Positions 25,129-35,887 of a stretch of 64,000 nt of DNA are shown here, piece after piece. Origin of the DNA: Uranotaenia lowii (lineage: Eukaryota; Arthropoda; Insecta; Diptera; Culicidae). The stretch lies in NCBI RefSeq assembly GCF_029784155.1, contig NC_073693.1, positions 188,659,127 through 188,723,126 on the forward strand, read 5' to 3'. The translations under genes and the position numbers were made by a program. How positions within the stretch are numbered: position 1 is the first letter of the stretch; each line of letters opens with the position of its first letter. The notes beneath the pieces were generated by a model, which had not been told where the DNA came from, searched no databases, and saw only the letters and a program-made list of their open reading frames with translations.

Positions 25129-26178
25129 CCACTCAGAAATAAATAAAATATCAAACGATTACTTTTTAGGTATTTTCACGTTTCTCCCTCTTTACGCACA
25201 AGGATATTTCTCATGGTGTAATTACTGGGATATTTCTCACTGGGAAATATTTCTGCGATTAAAATTTATGCATTGAGAAATGGACAACAGTGACATCTGG
25301 TGGTCGTAAAAAGTAATTCAGCAGCGGTTATAGCAGTCCTATGAATAATTATTGCACCAAAATGAAAAATTTTCGGAACAAATAAATATAAAAAGATAAA
25401 AAGTTTAAAAATGATCTTTATTTTAAGCCCAAAATGAAAACAAAACAAAATTTAAACTTAAAAAAAAATAAAAATAAAACAGAATCCACTCTACTAGACG
25501 GAGCTGCTCCAGCATAAACCAAAACAGTGATACTAACTGTTCCTAGATGTACCCGTACGTAACTTCGCCACCGATTGAATTACCCGAAAGGTTGGCAGAC
25601 ATTTTCGATGAAGTTCTGCTAGTGATCGTGAAATCATCAGCGGAATATCGTTCCGGGCAATGGACACCTCCTGTGGGTTTGATTGTATGAACCCATCACC
25701 CGGTCGTTTGTCCGAGTCAAAAAAATTTCGAGCTGCTCGAGCAGAATGGCCAACACACCGGAATTGCTGCAGCAACATCTTCAGACAATCCAATCTGTGA
25801 ATGAATGGAGAAAAAAACAATTTTATAAGTTTTATCAGACACCGGATGGCAGTGGTACTTACATTTCCATTCTCGAGCATGGTTTTTCTTGATTGAATAG
25901 TCCCGAAAACATTATTTGTGTCACCAGTTGAACGATAAATTTTTCGAGTTCAATAACAGCAACAAACATCAACCGCCAAAAAAAAGTAAAAAAGTGACAG
26001 CTTGAAATGTTTCTGATCTAAATTTTATGCACTGGATGATTTCTCAAGGAGAAATGTTTCCAATGCATAAAATATAATATTGCGATGCTTATTTTTTAAT
26101 GACTGAACTTATTAATCGCCTTAAAATAACAGGATAACTATATAAAAATAAATTTGATATTTTTTTCATTTCTGAGTG
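25129..26178. mobile_element. 1.05-kb inverted-repeat DNA element inserted in LINE ORF2
   Basis: The ends are inverted repeats. CACTCAGAAATAAATAAAAT at 25130 matches, in reverse complement, the end at 26178, with about 22 of 25 bases identical. The flanks rejoin the LINE coding sequence with a 2-3 bp overlap (TG or GTG), consistent with a short target duplication. CACT termini with a 2-3 bp duplication recall the CACTA (CMC) superfamily, but no transposase is recognisable. The interior contains a long hairpin at about 26022-26072 (ATTTTATGCACTGGA pairing with TTCCAATGCATAAAAT) and open frames at 25683-25892 (+) and 25533-25880 (-), neither recognised. Superfamily placement is tentative; the insertion itself is well supported. 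Confidence 0.8.
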
Positions 26179-29100
26179 TGAGGGGACCCAGATAAAGGTG
26201 ATAGAAAAGCAACGTCTTGATAAAGTGGTCAATATATCTCGTATCATTTCGAGGAAGTACGGCGTGAATTTTCCTGGTTTTATAGAGCGGATTGCTTCAA
26301 CAGAGCTGAGACTATCAGTTATAATATAGTAGTGTTCAATAGGTCGTGTGGCGATACTATTCAAAGCCCAGTGAATAGCTGCTAACTCTGCAACATATAC
26401 AGAGCATGGTGACTGGAGACTGTGAGATGCGCTGGATATTTCGTTGAACACTCCAAATCCTGTTGTTTCCTCTATAAGTGATCCATCGGTAAAGTACATT
26501 TTATCAGCATCGACGTGTCTATATTTAGCTTCGAAAATTCTTGGAATCAGAAGAGGACGATGCGGATCCGGGATTCCACGAATTTCCTGCTGCATAGACA
26601 AATCAAACTGGACAGAAGAATGATCGTAGTCTGGGCTACAAACACGAGTTGGAGAATACGAAGAAGGGTTTACCTGCATTGACATGAGGATATGGTATAT
26701 AGACATAAATCTGGTTTGAACATTTTGCTCAAGTAACCTTTCGAAATTTACAATCACCAATGGGTTCATGACCTCACACCTGATGAGGAACCGAAGTGAT
26801 AGTAAATTGAATCGATCTTTCAAAGGGAGTATTCCTGCCAAAACTTCAAGACTCATGTTGTGTGTTGAGGGCATACAGCCCAAAGCGATACGGAGACAAC
26901 GGTATTGGATACGCTCTAGTTTGATGAGGTGAGTTTTGGCAGCTGACTGGAAACAGAAGCTACCATATTCCATAACGGATAGAATAGTTGTTCGATACAA
27001 TTTGATAAGATCTTCTGAATGGGCTCCCCACCAGGTGCCAGTAATTGATCGGAGAAAATTGATTCTTTGTTGGCATTTTCCTTTCAGATACTCAATGTGG
27101 GCTCTCCAGGTACACTTGGAATCAAACCAAACCCCAAGATACTTGAAACTCCTCGATTGAGTGATCGTTCTACCTAGGAGTTGAAGCTTAGGTTGAGCAG
27201 GTCTACGTTTCTTAGAGAAAACAACCATTTCCGTTTTCTGAGGGGAAAACTCAATCCCAAGCCCCAAAGCCCAGGAAGACAATCTGTCTAAAGTATCTTG
27301 TAAAGGCCTGTGCAGATGAGACTCAGTAGATCCTGTGACAGACACTACTCCGTCATCTGCAAGTTGTCTTAGAGTGCAGCCTTCAGAGAGACAGCTGTCG
27401 ATGTCACTCACATAAAAGTTGTACAAAAGTGGACTCAAACATGAACCCTGTGGGAGGCCCATGTAAGATGTTCTTCTAACTGCAAAATCTCCGTGAGCAA
27501 AGTTCAAATGTTTCTCACAAAGTAAGCTGTATAAGATGTTGTTCAATAGAGGAGGCAGACCCCGGGAGTGCAACTTGTCTGACAAAACCTCTATTGAGAC
27601 TGCATCAAAAGCTCCCTTTATGTCTAGAAACACTGAAGCCATTTGCTCACGTTTTGCGTACGCCATTTGTATCTCTGAAGATAGCAAAGCAAGACAATCG
27701 TTTGTCCCTTTGCCCCTTCGAAACCCAAATTGAGTATCTGAAAGGAGACCATTTGTTTCCACCCATTTGTCCAAACGAAACAATATCATTTTCTCCATCA
27801 ACTTGCGAATACAAGACAACATCGCTATTGGACGGTACGAATTGGGATCAGACGCTGGTTTTCCGGGCTTTTGGATAGCAATGACTCTCACTTGTCTCCA
27901 ATCCTGGGGAACAATGTTGTGCTCCAAGAATTGATTAAATAAATTTAACAAGCGAAATTTGGCAGCATCCGGAAGGTTTTTCAACAAGTTAAATTTAATA
28001 TTATCAATTCCCGGAGCTGAATTGTTGCAAGAAAGGAGAGAAAGTGAAAATTCGACCATCGAAAAGCTGGAATCCAGACCACATCTTTCTGGAGGCACGT
28101 TCCGGATTATTTTTTGCACAGGTGTAGAATCTGGACAGACTTTTCGTGCGAAGTTAAATATCCATCTTTGTGAATATTCCTCACTTTCATTCGTAGATGA
28201 ACGATTACGCATGCTTCGTGCGACTTTCCATAAGGTACTCAAGGATGTTTCCCGTGATAAACCACCCACAAAATTCCTCCAATACGCTTTCTTTTTCCCT
28301 TTGATCAGTTTTTTGAACTGATTTTCAAGGGAAACATATGCATCAAAAAGGACGAGGGTTCCATGTTTTCGAAAATCTTTGAATGCTTTTGACTTGTCCT
28401 TATAAAGCTTGGAACACTGCTGGTCCCACCACGGGTTTGGGGGCCTTCGAGGAACTGATGAATGTGGGATGGGTTTTGTTTGTGCGCAAAGGGCACTTTC
28501 ATGTATCAGACGAGAAAGAAAGTGGTACTCTTCTAAAGGAGGTAAAATATTCATAGAATCGATGGCTGTTGTTATTTCGTCCGAATATTTTTTCCAGTCG
28601 ATGTGTCTTGTAAGGTCATATTCTATATTTGTTGAATTCGAATTGCTGGCCCCATTGGTGATTGTAATTTTGATTGGCAAGTGATCACTACCATTGGGAT
28701 CAGGGATTACCTTCCACTGGCAATCCAATGATAGTGAATTTGAGCAGAGGGAGAGGTCAATTGCACTTGGTCTTGCAGGAGGTTTAGGTACTCGTGTTTT
28801 TTCACCCGTGTTCAAAATTGTTAAATTGAAACTGTCACAGATGTCATAGATAAGAGTAGAACGACAATCGTCAATTTGTTCTCCCCAGACAGTTCCATGC
28901 GAATTGAAATCACCCAGGATCAACCTTGGTTCAGGCAAAACTGAACACAGGTCCTCTAGGTGACTTTGATTCACTGCTACTCTCTGAGGCCAGTACAAAC
29001 TGACAACGCATAAGTCCCTACCTCTTATAGTTGTATGACATGCAACAGCTTCAATTCCTCCTGATAAAGGGAGGTCGATTCTATAGAAGGAATGGCGCTT

Positions 29101-29331
29101 GCTGATCCCCAAAAGCACCCCTCCATAAGAATCGTCGCGGTCTAGACGTATGACATTAAAATCGTGGAATGAGATGTTAGATTGAGAAGAAAGCCAAGTT
29201 TCGGACAACGCAAAAATATCGCAACTAGTTTCATGAAGAAGAAATTTGAACGGATCCAGTTTAGGGATAATACTACGACAATTCCACTGTAGAACAGTGA
29301 TATCTCTGACCTCTCGGCGTAAATTAGCCAT
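26179..29331 (-). pseudogene. LINE ORF2: endonuclease, reverse transcriptase, RNase H (broken)
   Basis: Multi-domain replication protein of the retrotransposon. The N-terminal apurinic-type endonuclease shows VLQWNCRS, ALSETWL, LILGDFNSHG and GSDHLPI. The central reverse transcriptase shows SYRPIAML, QFGFRRGKGT, FLDIKGAFDAV, GLPQGSCLSPLL and the catalytic LADD box in the YxDD position. The RNase H domain shows YFTDGS, VAELAAIHWALN and YIITDSLSSV, then breaks at WVPSH, where the inserted element adds an unrelated tail and a stop at 26089. The ATG at 29331 is preferred over upstream near-cognate codons because it overlaps the ORF1 stop as ATGGCTAA. No internal stop is present before the break, so the copy was intact until the insertion. 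The protein as it stands lacks the last RNase H acidic residue. Confidence 0.93.
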
Positions 29332-30760
29332 CGAGAGAGACAAACACTGAAAGGAGGGGCCAAGTTTGCATCAATTGCTTCAAAAATGTCTTTACTACAG
29401 GAAGCATTGTTGTAACAATGCCTCTGATGGATTCCGCTACATTAAAACACGTAAAAATTCCATTTAGAATATCGGACAGTTTAAAAAGCCCAGATTGGGT
29501 GGATGATTCTGGCGAAAGTTCTTTGGTGTTGTGGTTTTGCGAGGTTCCAGCCGATGTTGATTTGTTCTGTGGAGATTCTTTACCGCGGAAACCAGGAGGA
29601 ACTTGATGTTCTTTGTTAACAACAGTCGGTTTTTTCTCAATCCTGTTTGGAGAGATAACAGCCGGAATTTTTGATGGTACTTTGGGAGAAAGCGCTTTAG
29701 TACGCTTTCGAGAGCATCCTGCAGAGAGTTGTAATGGTTGTACTTCATCAGCCGTATCTGTGTCATCATTATCAACTGGCAGCACAGAAAAAATGTTACC
29801 AGATTGAGATTGGGCCGGTGGAGAGGCGCTCTTCAGTATGGCGGCATAAGAACGTTTAGAACGCTCTTTTAAAGAGCGCCTCTGTTTATCCCAGCTTGCC
29901 TGAAATGCCTCGCAAGAGGAGATATCATGAGGTGAGCCCCCGCAATAGATACATTTCTGTTCTACTGCTGAGCATGCTCCTTCCTCATGATTCTCCCCAC
30001 AATGCAAGCATCGCTTCTTGTTGGAGCAATGCGAAGCAGTATGCCCCAACTTGATGCAATTCTTGCATTGCATTGGGCGAGGCACATAAAGGCGTACTGG
30101 AAGCCTTAAAATTCCATCAATCAAGATGTAATGAGGGAGGGCTGTTCCCGCGAATGTTACCCGAATCGAGGCTGAAGGCTTATACTTTGTAACGCCATCA
30201 ACGACGAAGGCAGTCATGAGTTGGCGACAATCCAAGATTTCGACCGAAGTCGAATCAAGGCTCTTAAACTTGCCAACGCCGTGAGCCTTAACGTATTCAG
30301 CCTCCAGACTCGATTCGGTGATCACACCTTCGATCTCTACATCTCGAGACGGAATATAGAGCTGATACTCTAAATTAAAAAAATTGCTTGCAAGAATACC
30401 GTTTGCGGCCTTCCGGTCGCCCACAACAACGCGCATTTTGTTTGGCCTTACTTTAGACACACTGGTAACGGAGGGCCACCTAGCCAGATCTTTAGTGATC
30501 TGCACTACATTTAGAGGTTTTCCGTTAGTTTTGGGCCGGATAAAAACCACCCACGGCCCAGAAGAGGATGAATTATTCGGATAAACTCGGAGTCGGGTTG
30601 TCTTTTTCGCAGCTGCAGATGGCGTAGAAAGTTCAACTGTCGGAGAAAGATGACCATCTGAAGGACCAGCCACAGCTGAATCCTCCAGATGCTCCTCATC
30701 TTCGTAGACGATCTTCTCACCATCTACATCAGGCGGGTCCGACCCCCCGCCTTCGCTCAT
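29324..30760 (-). CDS. LINE ORF1: nucleic-acid-binding protein with three zinc knuckles
   Basis: 478 codons, open from the ATG at 30760 to TAA at 29326-29324. The N-terminal part is acidic (DGEKIVYEDEEHLED) and Ser/Pro-rich. The centre resembles the RNA-binding region of Jockey/I ORF1 proteins. It is followed by three consecutive zinc knuckles: CKNCIKLGHTASHC, CLHCGENHEEGAC and CIYCGGSPHDISSC. The basic stretch KERSKRSYAAIL follows. These proteins package LINE RNA into ribonucleoprotein particles, which is family knowledge. The last eight bases overlap the ORF2 start. The frame is complete with no stops, so only ORF2 is damaged in this copy. Confidence 0.93.
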   Translation of the reverse strand: MSEGGGSDPPDVDGEKIVYEDEEHLEDSAVAGPSDGHLSPTVELSTPSAAAKKTTRLRVYPNNSSSSGPWVVFIRPKTNGKPLNVVQITKDLARWPSVTSVSKVRPNKMRVVVGDRKAANGILASNFFNLEYQLYIPSRDVEIEGVITESSLEAEYVKAHGVGKFKSLDSTSVEILDCRQLMTAFVVDGVTKYKPSASIRVTFAGTALPHYILIDGILRLPVRLYVPRPMQCKNCIKLGHTASHCSNKKRCLHCGENHEEGACSAVEQKCIYCGGSPHDISSCEAFQASWDKQRRSLKERSKRSYAAILKSASPPAQSQSGNIFSVLPVDNDDTDTADEVQPLQLSAGCSRKRTKALSPKVPSKIPAVISPNRIEKKPTVVNKEHQVPPGFRGKESPQNKSTSAGTSQNHNTKELSPESSTQSGLFKLSDILNGIFTCFNVAESIRGIVTTMLPVVKTFLKQLMQTWPLLSVFVSLDG

Positions 30761-31417
30761 ATTTTATAAAAATAAAAGCGAAGCACGGAATGTCAAAATA
30801 ACTATAGGGAAAATAGAACAAGATATAGGGAAAAAAGAAATAAGAATCACAAACTTGATTTTTCGATTAATTTGGCTCCTTTGGTGATTGATCCAACCAC
30901 GTGGTCCTTCCTCGATCGAAGATGGCTGCCACGCCTCCACTCGGTTTCGGGCGAGCACGACCCGTTTGATGATGACAATGATGATGATGACAATGGTTCG
31001 CCAAACAATGGCGGCGGCCCTCGTGGTGACCTATTGTTTTTTTCCGATTGCCTTTGCTAGCCACAAAATTAGCACTCACTAGCAACAGTCTTTAATTGAA
31101 CTCCCGATTAGCTGGGGAAAGTCAATTTCATCTGCCTCTGGCAGGAAACACGGCACAAAACACCCTTTAACCGTCCGAACGGCACTAACTCCCGGATATA
31201 GTGGACGAAGTCTCACTCACTTGTTCGCGATTATCGAAAGGCAACAAAAAGCGACTGCACACGACGAGTGATGCGAGACGAATGAATTGAATTTATTATA
31301 CAAACCTGGAACAATTCCGGAGGGGTCCGGCCGCACCGACGAATGGAGTTTGTTGTTCCGAGCAGTCACAGCCGTTTCAGTGGCTGCTCAGGATGTTTCC
31401 GCAGCTGCTGCTGACTG
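30761..31417 (-). promoter_or_regulatory. Probable 5' leader and internal promoter region of the LINE
   Basis: About 650 bases upstream of ORF1 are markedly more GC-rich than the DNA beyond 31430 and contain no long frame. I/Jockey elements carry an internal promoter at their 5' end, which is family knowledge. A GATGAT/GACAAT microsatellite-like tract sits at 30967-30995. The 5' boundary at 31417 is an inference from the composition break and the CAGT start. Confidence 0.5.
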
Positions 31418-32719
31418 TTCGTATGAGGAAATTTGTAAAAGATCCTTTTTCTTTTAATTTTCGTTTTTTTCATTTTTTGGCATACTACACGTAATTGTAA
31501 TTGTAATTGTGATTTTTATTTACGAAAACCTTGAAGTTACAATAAGCACTTAATTACTAGGTCAAGGAAGAAATAAACCGACTTTTGGTTTCGAATTAAA
31601 AAAATTTTTATTCATAAGTAAAAAAATATGATTGTGTAAAAATTACAATATTTTATTATTATTTCCGATTGATTTTTTAGTGAAAGCTACCAAAAAATCT
31701 ACATTGGTAAAGTAAAATAAAATAACAAAACGTTTTGTGGAAACCAACCCCCATTCTTTTTCTGCGTGTAGCTATTCTATTGAACTTTACTTCAAAAACT
31801 ATAATAACGAAACATGAACGTTCATATGAAAAATTAATGGTATCTGAAAAGGTGCATGATCGGTATTAACGATTTACTTTAATTTTATCATAATCATAAA
31901 AATGATCTCGAACTGTTACCCGTAGCGTTCGTGCCTTCTGTCAGTTCTGTCAGACCCACGTCAAAAATAGCCGAAGGTGGTGCCAGAGATGCCACATGTT
32001 TTTAAAAAAAAATTAGCACTCATTTTTGAAGATATTTATTAATTTTTTCAGTTAGGAATCTAATTCTACTAATTACATTATATATGAGAATATCAATTCG
32101 ATAATAAACAGATATAAGTTGATATTGGTAAAACGATCTATAATTTCAAATTTCATGGGTGATGTTTAACGCATACCACCGAAATTCTTGTTTTCTTCAC
32201 GTTCGCAACGAAAATGTACGTGAATCGCTTTAATGAATGCGGTTGAATCGCGTTCGCCGCATCGCACTCACTATGTCATCGGCCTCAGGTTTAAGCCATT
32301 CACATATATTTTCATCAAATAATGTTCGCCGCATTCAATCACATTCGCCGGTTCGCATCGCATCGCACTCACTATATCATCGGCCTCAGGCGATAACATG
32401 TGTACGCGAACGTGAAGCGAACTGCGGTTGAGCTGTCGTCATTTGAAATCGCTTTGAGCTAAAACACTAAATTTGGTGATGCAGATGCAAATTTGTGCCG
32501 CCGCTCGAGTTCGATTGGTTGCGTTCGCCAATTCGCTCTTTGCTAACTTTGTAATCGGCCTCTTCGTCCCACTTGAAAACTTTCAAGCTTTTATAAATCA
32601 ATAGATTAGTACGGCTTTTTAAAAAAAAAGTAAATAATCGTAAAAATAGCTGAAATTTGCACCACTGCCCCACACCGGCTGCACCAGAGAAAAAAGTGTA
32701 AACAACAAGTAGGTGAATA
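31418..32719. other. AT-rich unassigned stretch with short repeats
   Basis: No gene recognised. A hexanucleotide tract (AATTGT repeated about four times) lies at 31491-31511; a similar tract lies at 48556-48584, and such tails can mark LINE 3' ends. A direct repeat, CATCGCACTCACTATGTCAT and its near copy with TATAT, occurs at about 32259 and 32361, about 100 bases apart, within GCGAA-rich sequence (32180-32440) resembling the ends of the fold-back element at 51665-54720. The last 80 bases are a plausible leader of the small gene at 32720. Confidence 0.45.
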
Positions 32720-33037
32720 ATGGCGACCAAACTACCGGGATTCCCGAGGCCGAAACAATTAAGCCAGCGGCATCAAGGATTATTATCTTCCAGTAGGTAA
32801 TAAAACAGGTAATAATGATATTTATATTAAAAAATTCATTTTTGTTATTCTAGGAACGCACATCTTTGGCCAACCAAGAGGTGCAGAAAGTTATGGTTTC
32901 CCATAAAAAAGTTTCTACAACAGTTCCGAAATTTCCAGATGGTGCGTTTCAAAACACCTAGCTGTACCGGGTTGGATGTCCACAAACGAAGAATAAAATA
33001 TCTAAATATGATGAAACGCAATCTCAATCGTGAGTAA
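32720..33037 (+). CDS. Small two-exon gene candidate, 86-residue basic protein
   Basis: The ATG at 32720 opens exon 1 (32720-32796). A 57-base GT-AG intron (32797-32853) ends in TTGTTATTCTAG. Exon 2 (32854-33037) continues in frame to TAA. The total is 261 bases and 86 residues, very rich in Lys and Arg, with WPTKRCRKLWFPIKKF in the middle and a C-terminal HKRRIKYLNMMKRNLNRE. The stop TAA overlaps an AATAAA poly(A) signal (33036-33041), and another AATAAA follows, so the 3' end would be extremely compact. A GTGAGT inside the last codons (33030) is an alternative donor that would extend the protein. I do not recognise the family; a small basic mitochondrial or nucleolar protein is possible but is a guess. 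Nothing here resembles a transposon protein. Confidence 0.5.
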
Positions 33038-34500
33038 TAAAATGAAATAAAATTGAATGGCAAGATTTATTATGAAATCCGAAATCCCCCTATTTTTACA
33101 TATGTGTGCGTGCTCCATTCGCGCACGATTCCCAGAACCGTTTGCATCACGTTGAATGAACGTCATTTCAAATCGTTTCACAACTGTTACTGCAAATGTT
33201 CGGTTACGAGAAAACATTTAGAATAACTGTAACAGAAAAAGTTTGATTGTCCCAGTATGTTTTCCATGAATGATCTTTGGACATTATCTTAACTGTTTGT
33301 AGAACAGTCGCCCCATACAATTGTTTTAATAGTTTTAAACAGTAACATAACTTAACGCCATATTCAGCAGACCGTCGTTTTGGAATTCAAGATAAGTGGA
33401 ATGTTTTTTATGTTTTCAGATATCATTTTCTTAACGTTTTTTTACACTGTTCCTAATCGTTTTATAACTACAACAGGAACTGTTATGTTACAATATTTTC
33501 GTATTCGGGCGGGAAAATGATTATCGCCGCGATTTTGAACCTCTCAGCCAAGCAAAATCGTACTATCTGCTGTCCAGTGCAATCCGGACACGAAAAAAGG
33601 CAATCCGGATGTGAAGAACCGAGTGCACTCGGTTCTTCATGAAGAAATCCAGAAGGGAGAACAAAATGACAGCTGCATGTAAAAATTGCGCTCGTTCTCA
33701 CGCATACCTACGTATGAAATAACTCGAAACTCGAAAGTCCTTTTTTTCTATTCGCGGACGGTTCCAGAGCCAAATCCGAAATAAAAAAAAATACGCCATA
33801 AATCCTGATCGGTGAAAAAATTCTCATAAATTCTAATTCCCGCTAAAAAGCAAGTAATCCTGTTGGTTGAAATTTCGGCATTGATTCCAAACATTAGCAG
33901 ATATAGAAAAGTGATGATATCCCGAATAGAAAAACATTATGTAAAGACCATGAATTTCATTTTCACGTAACCATGAATTTAACGGCTGAGACTACGCGAA
34001 TCATGGTTCATCAAACCATGAATACACTGTCAAATTCATGTTTTTTGACAGTGAAATTTATGGTATTCGCAAAATTTACCATGAAAAAAGGGGGTTGTTA
34101 AGCAACTTAACAATGAAAAAATCAACTTTTTCCCATACATGTTGAAACACGAAACGATAAAGATAATAGTTTGCAAGTTTGGCAACACTCCGCGGGAAAG
34201 CTTGTGTTTAACTCGTTTCCGGAAAAAGTGGTGTTTTGCACGTTTCCACAATATCGGACCTCAGCACACCCAGTGTCTTTCGATCCGGAAATCGCCACTC
34301 AACCCGCTGCTACTGAATTCCCACATAGATCCGAATAACAAAGCCGGAAAAACGTTTTTTTGCTATCCAAACGTGCTGCTTCTTCCTTGATTCTTACTGT
34401 TTTTCTTTTGACATCGAGGAGAAGAGGTGCCAGATCGCCAGCTACAACCAAAATTGTCAGTTGAACCTTGGTGCATTGACTGACAATTTGGCCCAAGGTA
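33038..34500. other. Unassigned DNA with palindromes and possible MITE remains
   Basis: No gene recognised. There is a 28-bp perfect palindrome at 33612-33639. From 33940 to 34090, several copies of ACCATGAATTT and its inverse make an inverted-repeat-rich patch. A related patch (CCGTGAAATTTCGTGG) lies at 38990-39010 on the other side of the CR1-like LINE, so the LINE may have landed in a pre-existing MITE; the match is weak. Confidence 0.4.
33612..33639. repeat. Perfect 28-bp palindrome
   Basis: The half-site TGAAGAACCGAGTG is followed directly by its exact reverse complement CACTCGGTTCTTCA, with no spacer. A second short repeat, GCAATCCGGA, is directly repeated just upstream (33580 and 33600). 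Confidence 0.9.
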
Positions 34501-34759
34501 AAAGCACCACCACAGAAAGCACTCAGCTGGTACCTTAGCGCCTTGGCTGCAGTGTGGGCCCAGGTGAAAGCGCGAGATACCCAGAGCTATTAGCTGCTGA
34601 AGGGTTGTATGCTGTGCCTAAACCACCCGAACAGACCGAGCTATTAGCTGCTACACACAATAGCTTCCTTACCACATTAAGTCTGTCCCGGTCTCTATGT
34701 GTAACTAATTGTTTTTGTCTGTGTCGTCGTTTCGTTTCTGTGCTGCAATTATCACAACA

Positions 34760-35887
34760 ATGCATGACATCTGTACCAGTTGCGGTCGTGCATCCCCTCC
34801 CGCACCAAGAAAATCGAAAAGAGGGAAAAAGTCTGATGTATCAATCCACGATTCCTCCATCAATGTAAGCTGGGTATGCTGTGATGCTTGTAGTTCGTGG
34901 TATCACAGCGTATGTGTCCGTATCAGCCAAAATCTCTATCCTGACTTAACAAAGTTCGATTTTTCCTGCGAAAAGTGCTGTTTACGTGGGATCCTTGTGC
35001 CGAAACTTAATCTTCTAACCTCCCCAAGTCCCAACGCCGATGTTTTGATTGATTTGGAAGCGCAAATAGCGAGATTAACTTCGGAGCTCCAAAACCTTGA
35101 GGAACAAATCCAGGCATTCCGCACCGAATATCGAGATAGTTTCGATTGCCTTAAAAATCGTGTTAGCGAAGCAAACAATCTCGGAAAGGAATCTAAAATT
35201 CTACAGGACATGGAGAAGAAGATCGAGGCTATAGAATGCAATACCAAGCTCGCCCAAATGTGCACATCAAACGTCAACAACTGCAGGCTAGCTTTAAACA
35301 AAGTTCCGTTCTTACCTGGCGAAAATGTTAGGCAAATAACTGAATCTGTTTTCCGACATCTGAACCTGCTTGAGCTTCTTCCGAATCTAGTCAACTGTTT
35401 CCGTCTTCCTGTCAAACCGTCCAAGTGGTCAGAACGTAACATCAGCCCTACCATCATTATTATTCTCGATCGTGCGGAAACACGGAACACTGTGTTGAAT
35501 AAGTATTTTGAAATGTACAGAGAAATGAAGCTTTCAATCCTCGACAGCCGTACCCCACTAGATTACAGGTTCACTCTGAACGAAGTACTTCCAACTTCCA
35601 TCTTCCGCACACGTAACCTCGCCCTTCGTCTCAAACAGCAGAATCTGATTCAATCTGTTTTCGTTCGGAACTGCAAGATATCTGTTAAGCTTCCTGGACA
35701 GCTACGCTTCATCTCGGTCAAGGACTCTAAGCATCTTATTGAGCTCACTAAAGAAAACCCTGAACCAAGTGATCTCAATAATTCATCAATATTTTTTGAT
35801 GCTAAAACAATACATCTCCCTTGCGAAAGCCCAGCACAGTTAATCGAATCGACGACGACTTCTAATACCAATAACCATAATGTCTAA
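34760..35887 (+). CDS. CR1-like LINE ORF1 with PHD finger and coiled coil
   Basis: From the ATG at 34760, chosen because the PHD motif starts immediately (MHDICTSCGR), the protein has a C4HC3 zinc finger at residues 5, 8, 41, 44, His49, 52, 70 and 73. A coiled-coil stretch (DLEAQIARLTSELQNLEEQI) lies at about residues 95-140. A globular middle (residues ~190-330) may correspond to the RNA-binding module of LINE ORF1 proteins. The frame is also open upstream to 34709, but that extension lacks conserved features. The stop at 35885-35887 overlaps the ORF2 start as ATGTCTAA. PHD-bearing ORF1 proteins are known in some CR1-group elements. The likely role is RNP formation. Confidence 0.88.
   Translation: MHDICTSCGRASPPAPRKSKRGKKSDVSIHDSSINVSWVCCDACSSWYHSVCVRISQNLYPDLTKFDFSCEKCCLRGILVPKLNLLTSPSPNADVLIDLEAQIARLTSELQNLEEQIQAFRTEYRDSFDCLKNRVSEANNLGKESKILQDMEKKIEAIECNTKLAQMCTSNVNNCRLALNKVPFLPGENVRQITESVFRHLNLLELLPNLVNCFRLPVKPSKWSERNISPTIIIILDRAETRNTVLNKYFEMYREMKLSILDSRTPLDYRFTLNEVLPTSIFRTRNLALRLKQQNLIQSVFVRNCKISVKLPGQLRFISVKDSKHLIELTKENPEPSDLNNSSIFFDAKTIHLPCESPAQLIESTTTSNTNNHNV

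Larger units (their letters stand above)
26179..31417 (-). mobile_element. I/Jockey-type LINE with RNase H, minus strand, 3' end lost in gap
   Basis: Order on the minus strand is a leader, ORF1 with zinc knuckles, then ORF2 with endonuclease, reverse transcriptase and RNase H. RNase H downstream of the reverse transcriptase is characteristic of the I group of non-LTR retrotransposons. The element is interrupted by the 25129-26178 insertion, and its remaining 3' portion is hidden by the gap. The 5' boundary near 31417 is proposed because the minus strand there begins CAGTCAGCAGCAGCTGCGG, a CAGT start like that reported for I-type elements; this is not proven by a target duplication. Confidence 0.85.

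Noticed and set aside
26936..28684. Plus-strand open frames opposite the LINE ORF2
   Set aside because: They are shadows of the minus-strand coding sequence with no family features.
33222..33490. MITE suggested by ATAACTGTAACAG and CTGTTATGTTAC
   Set aside because: The inverse match is short and no target duplication was found.
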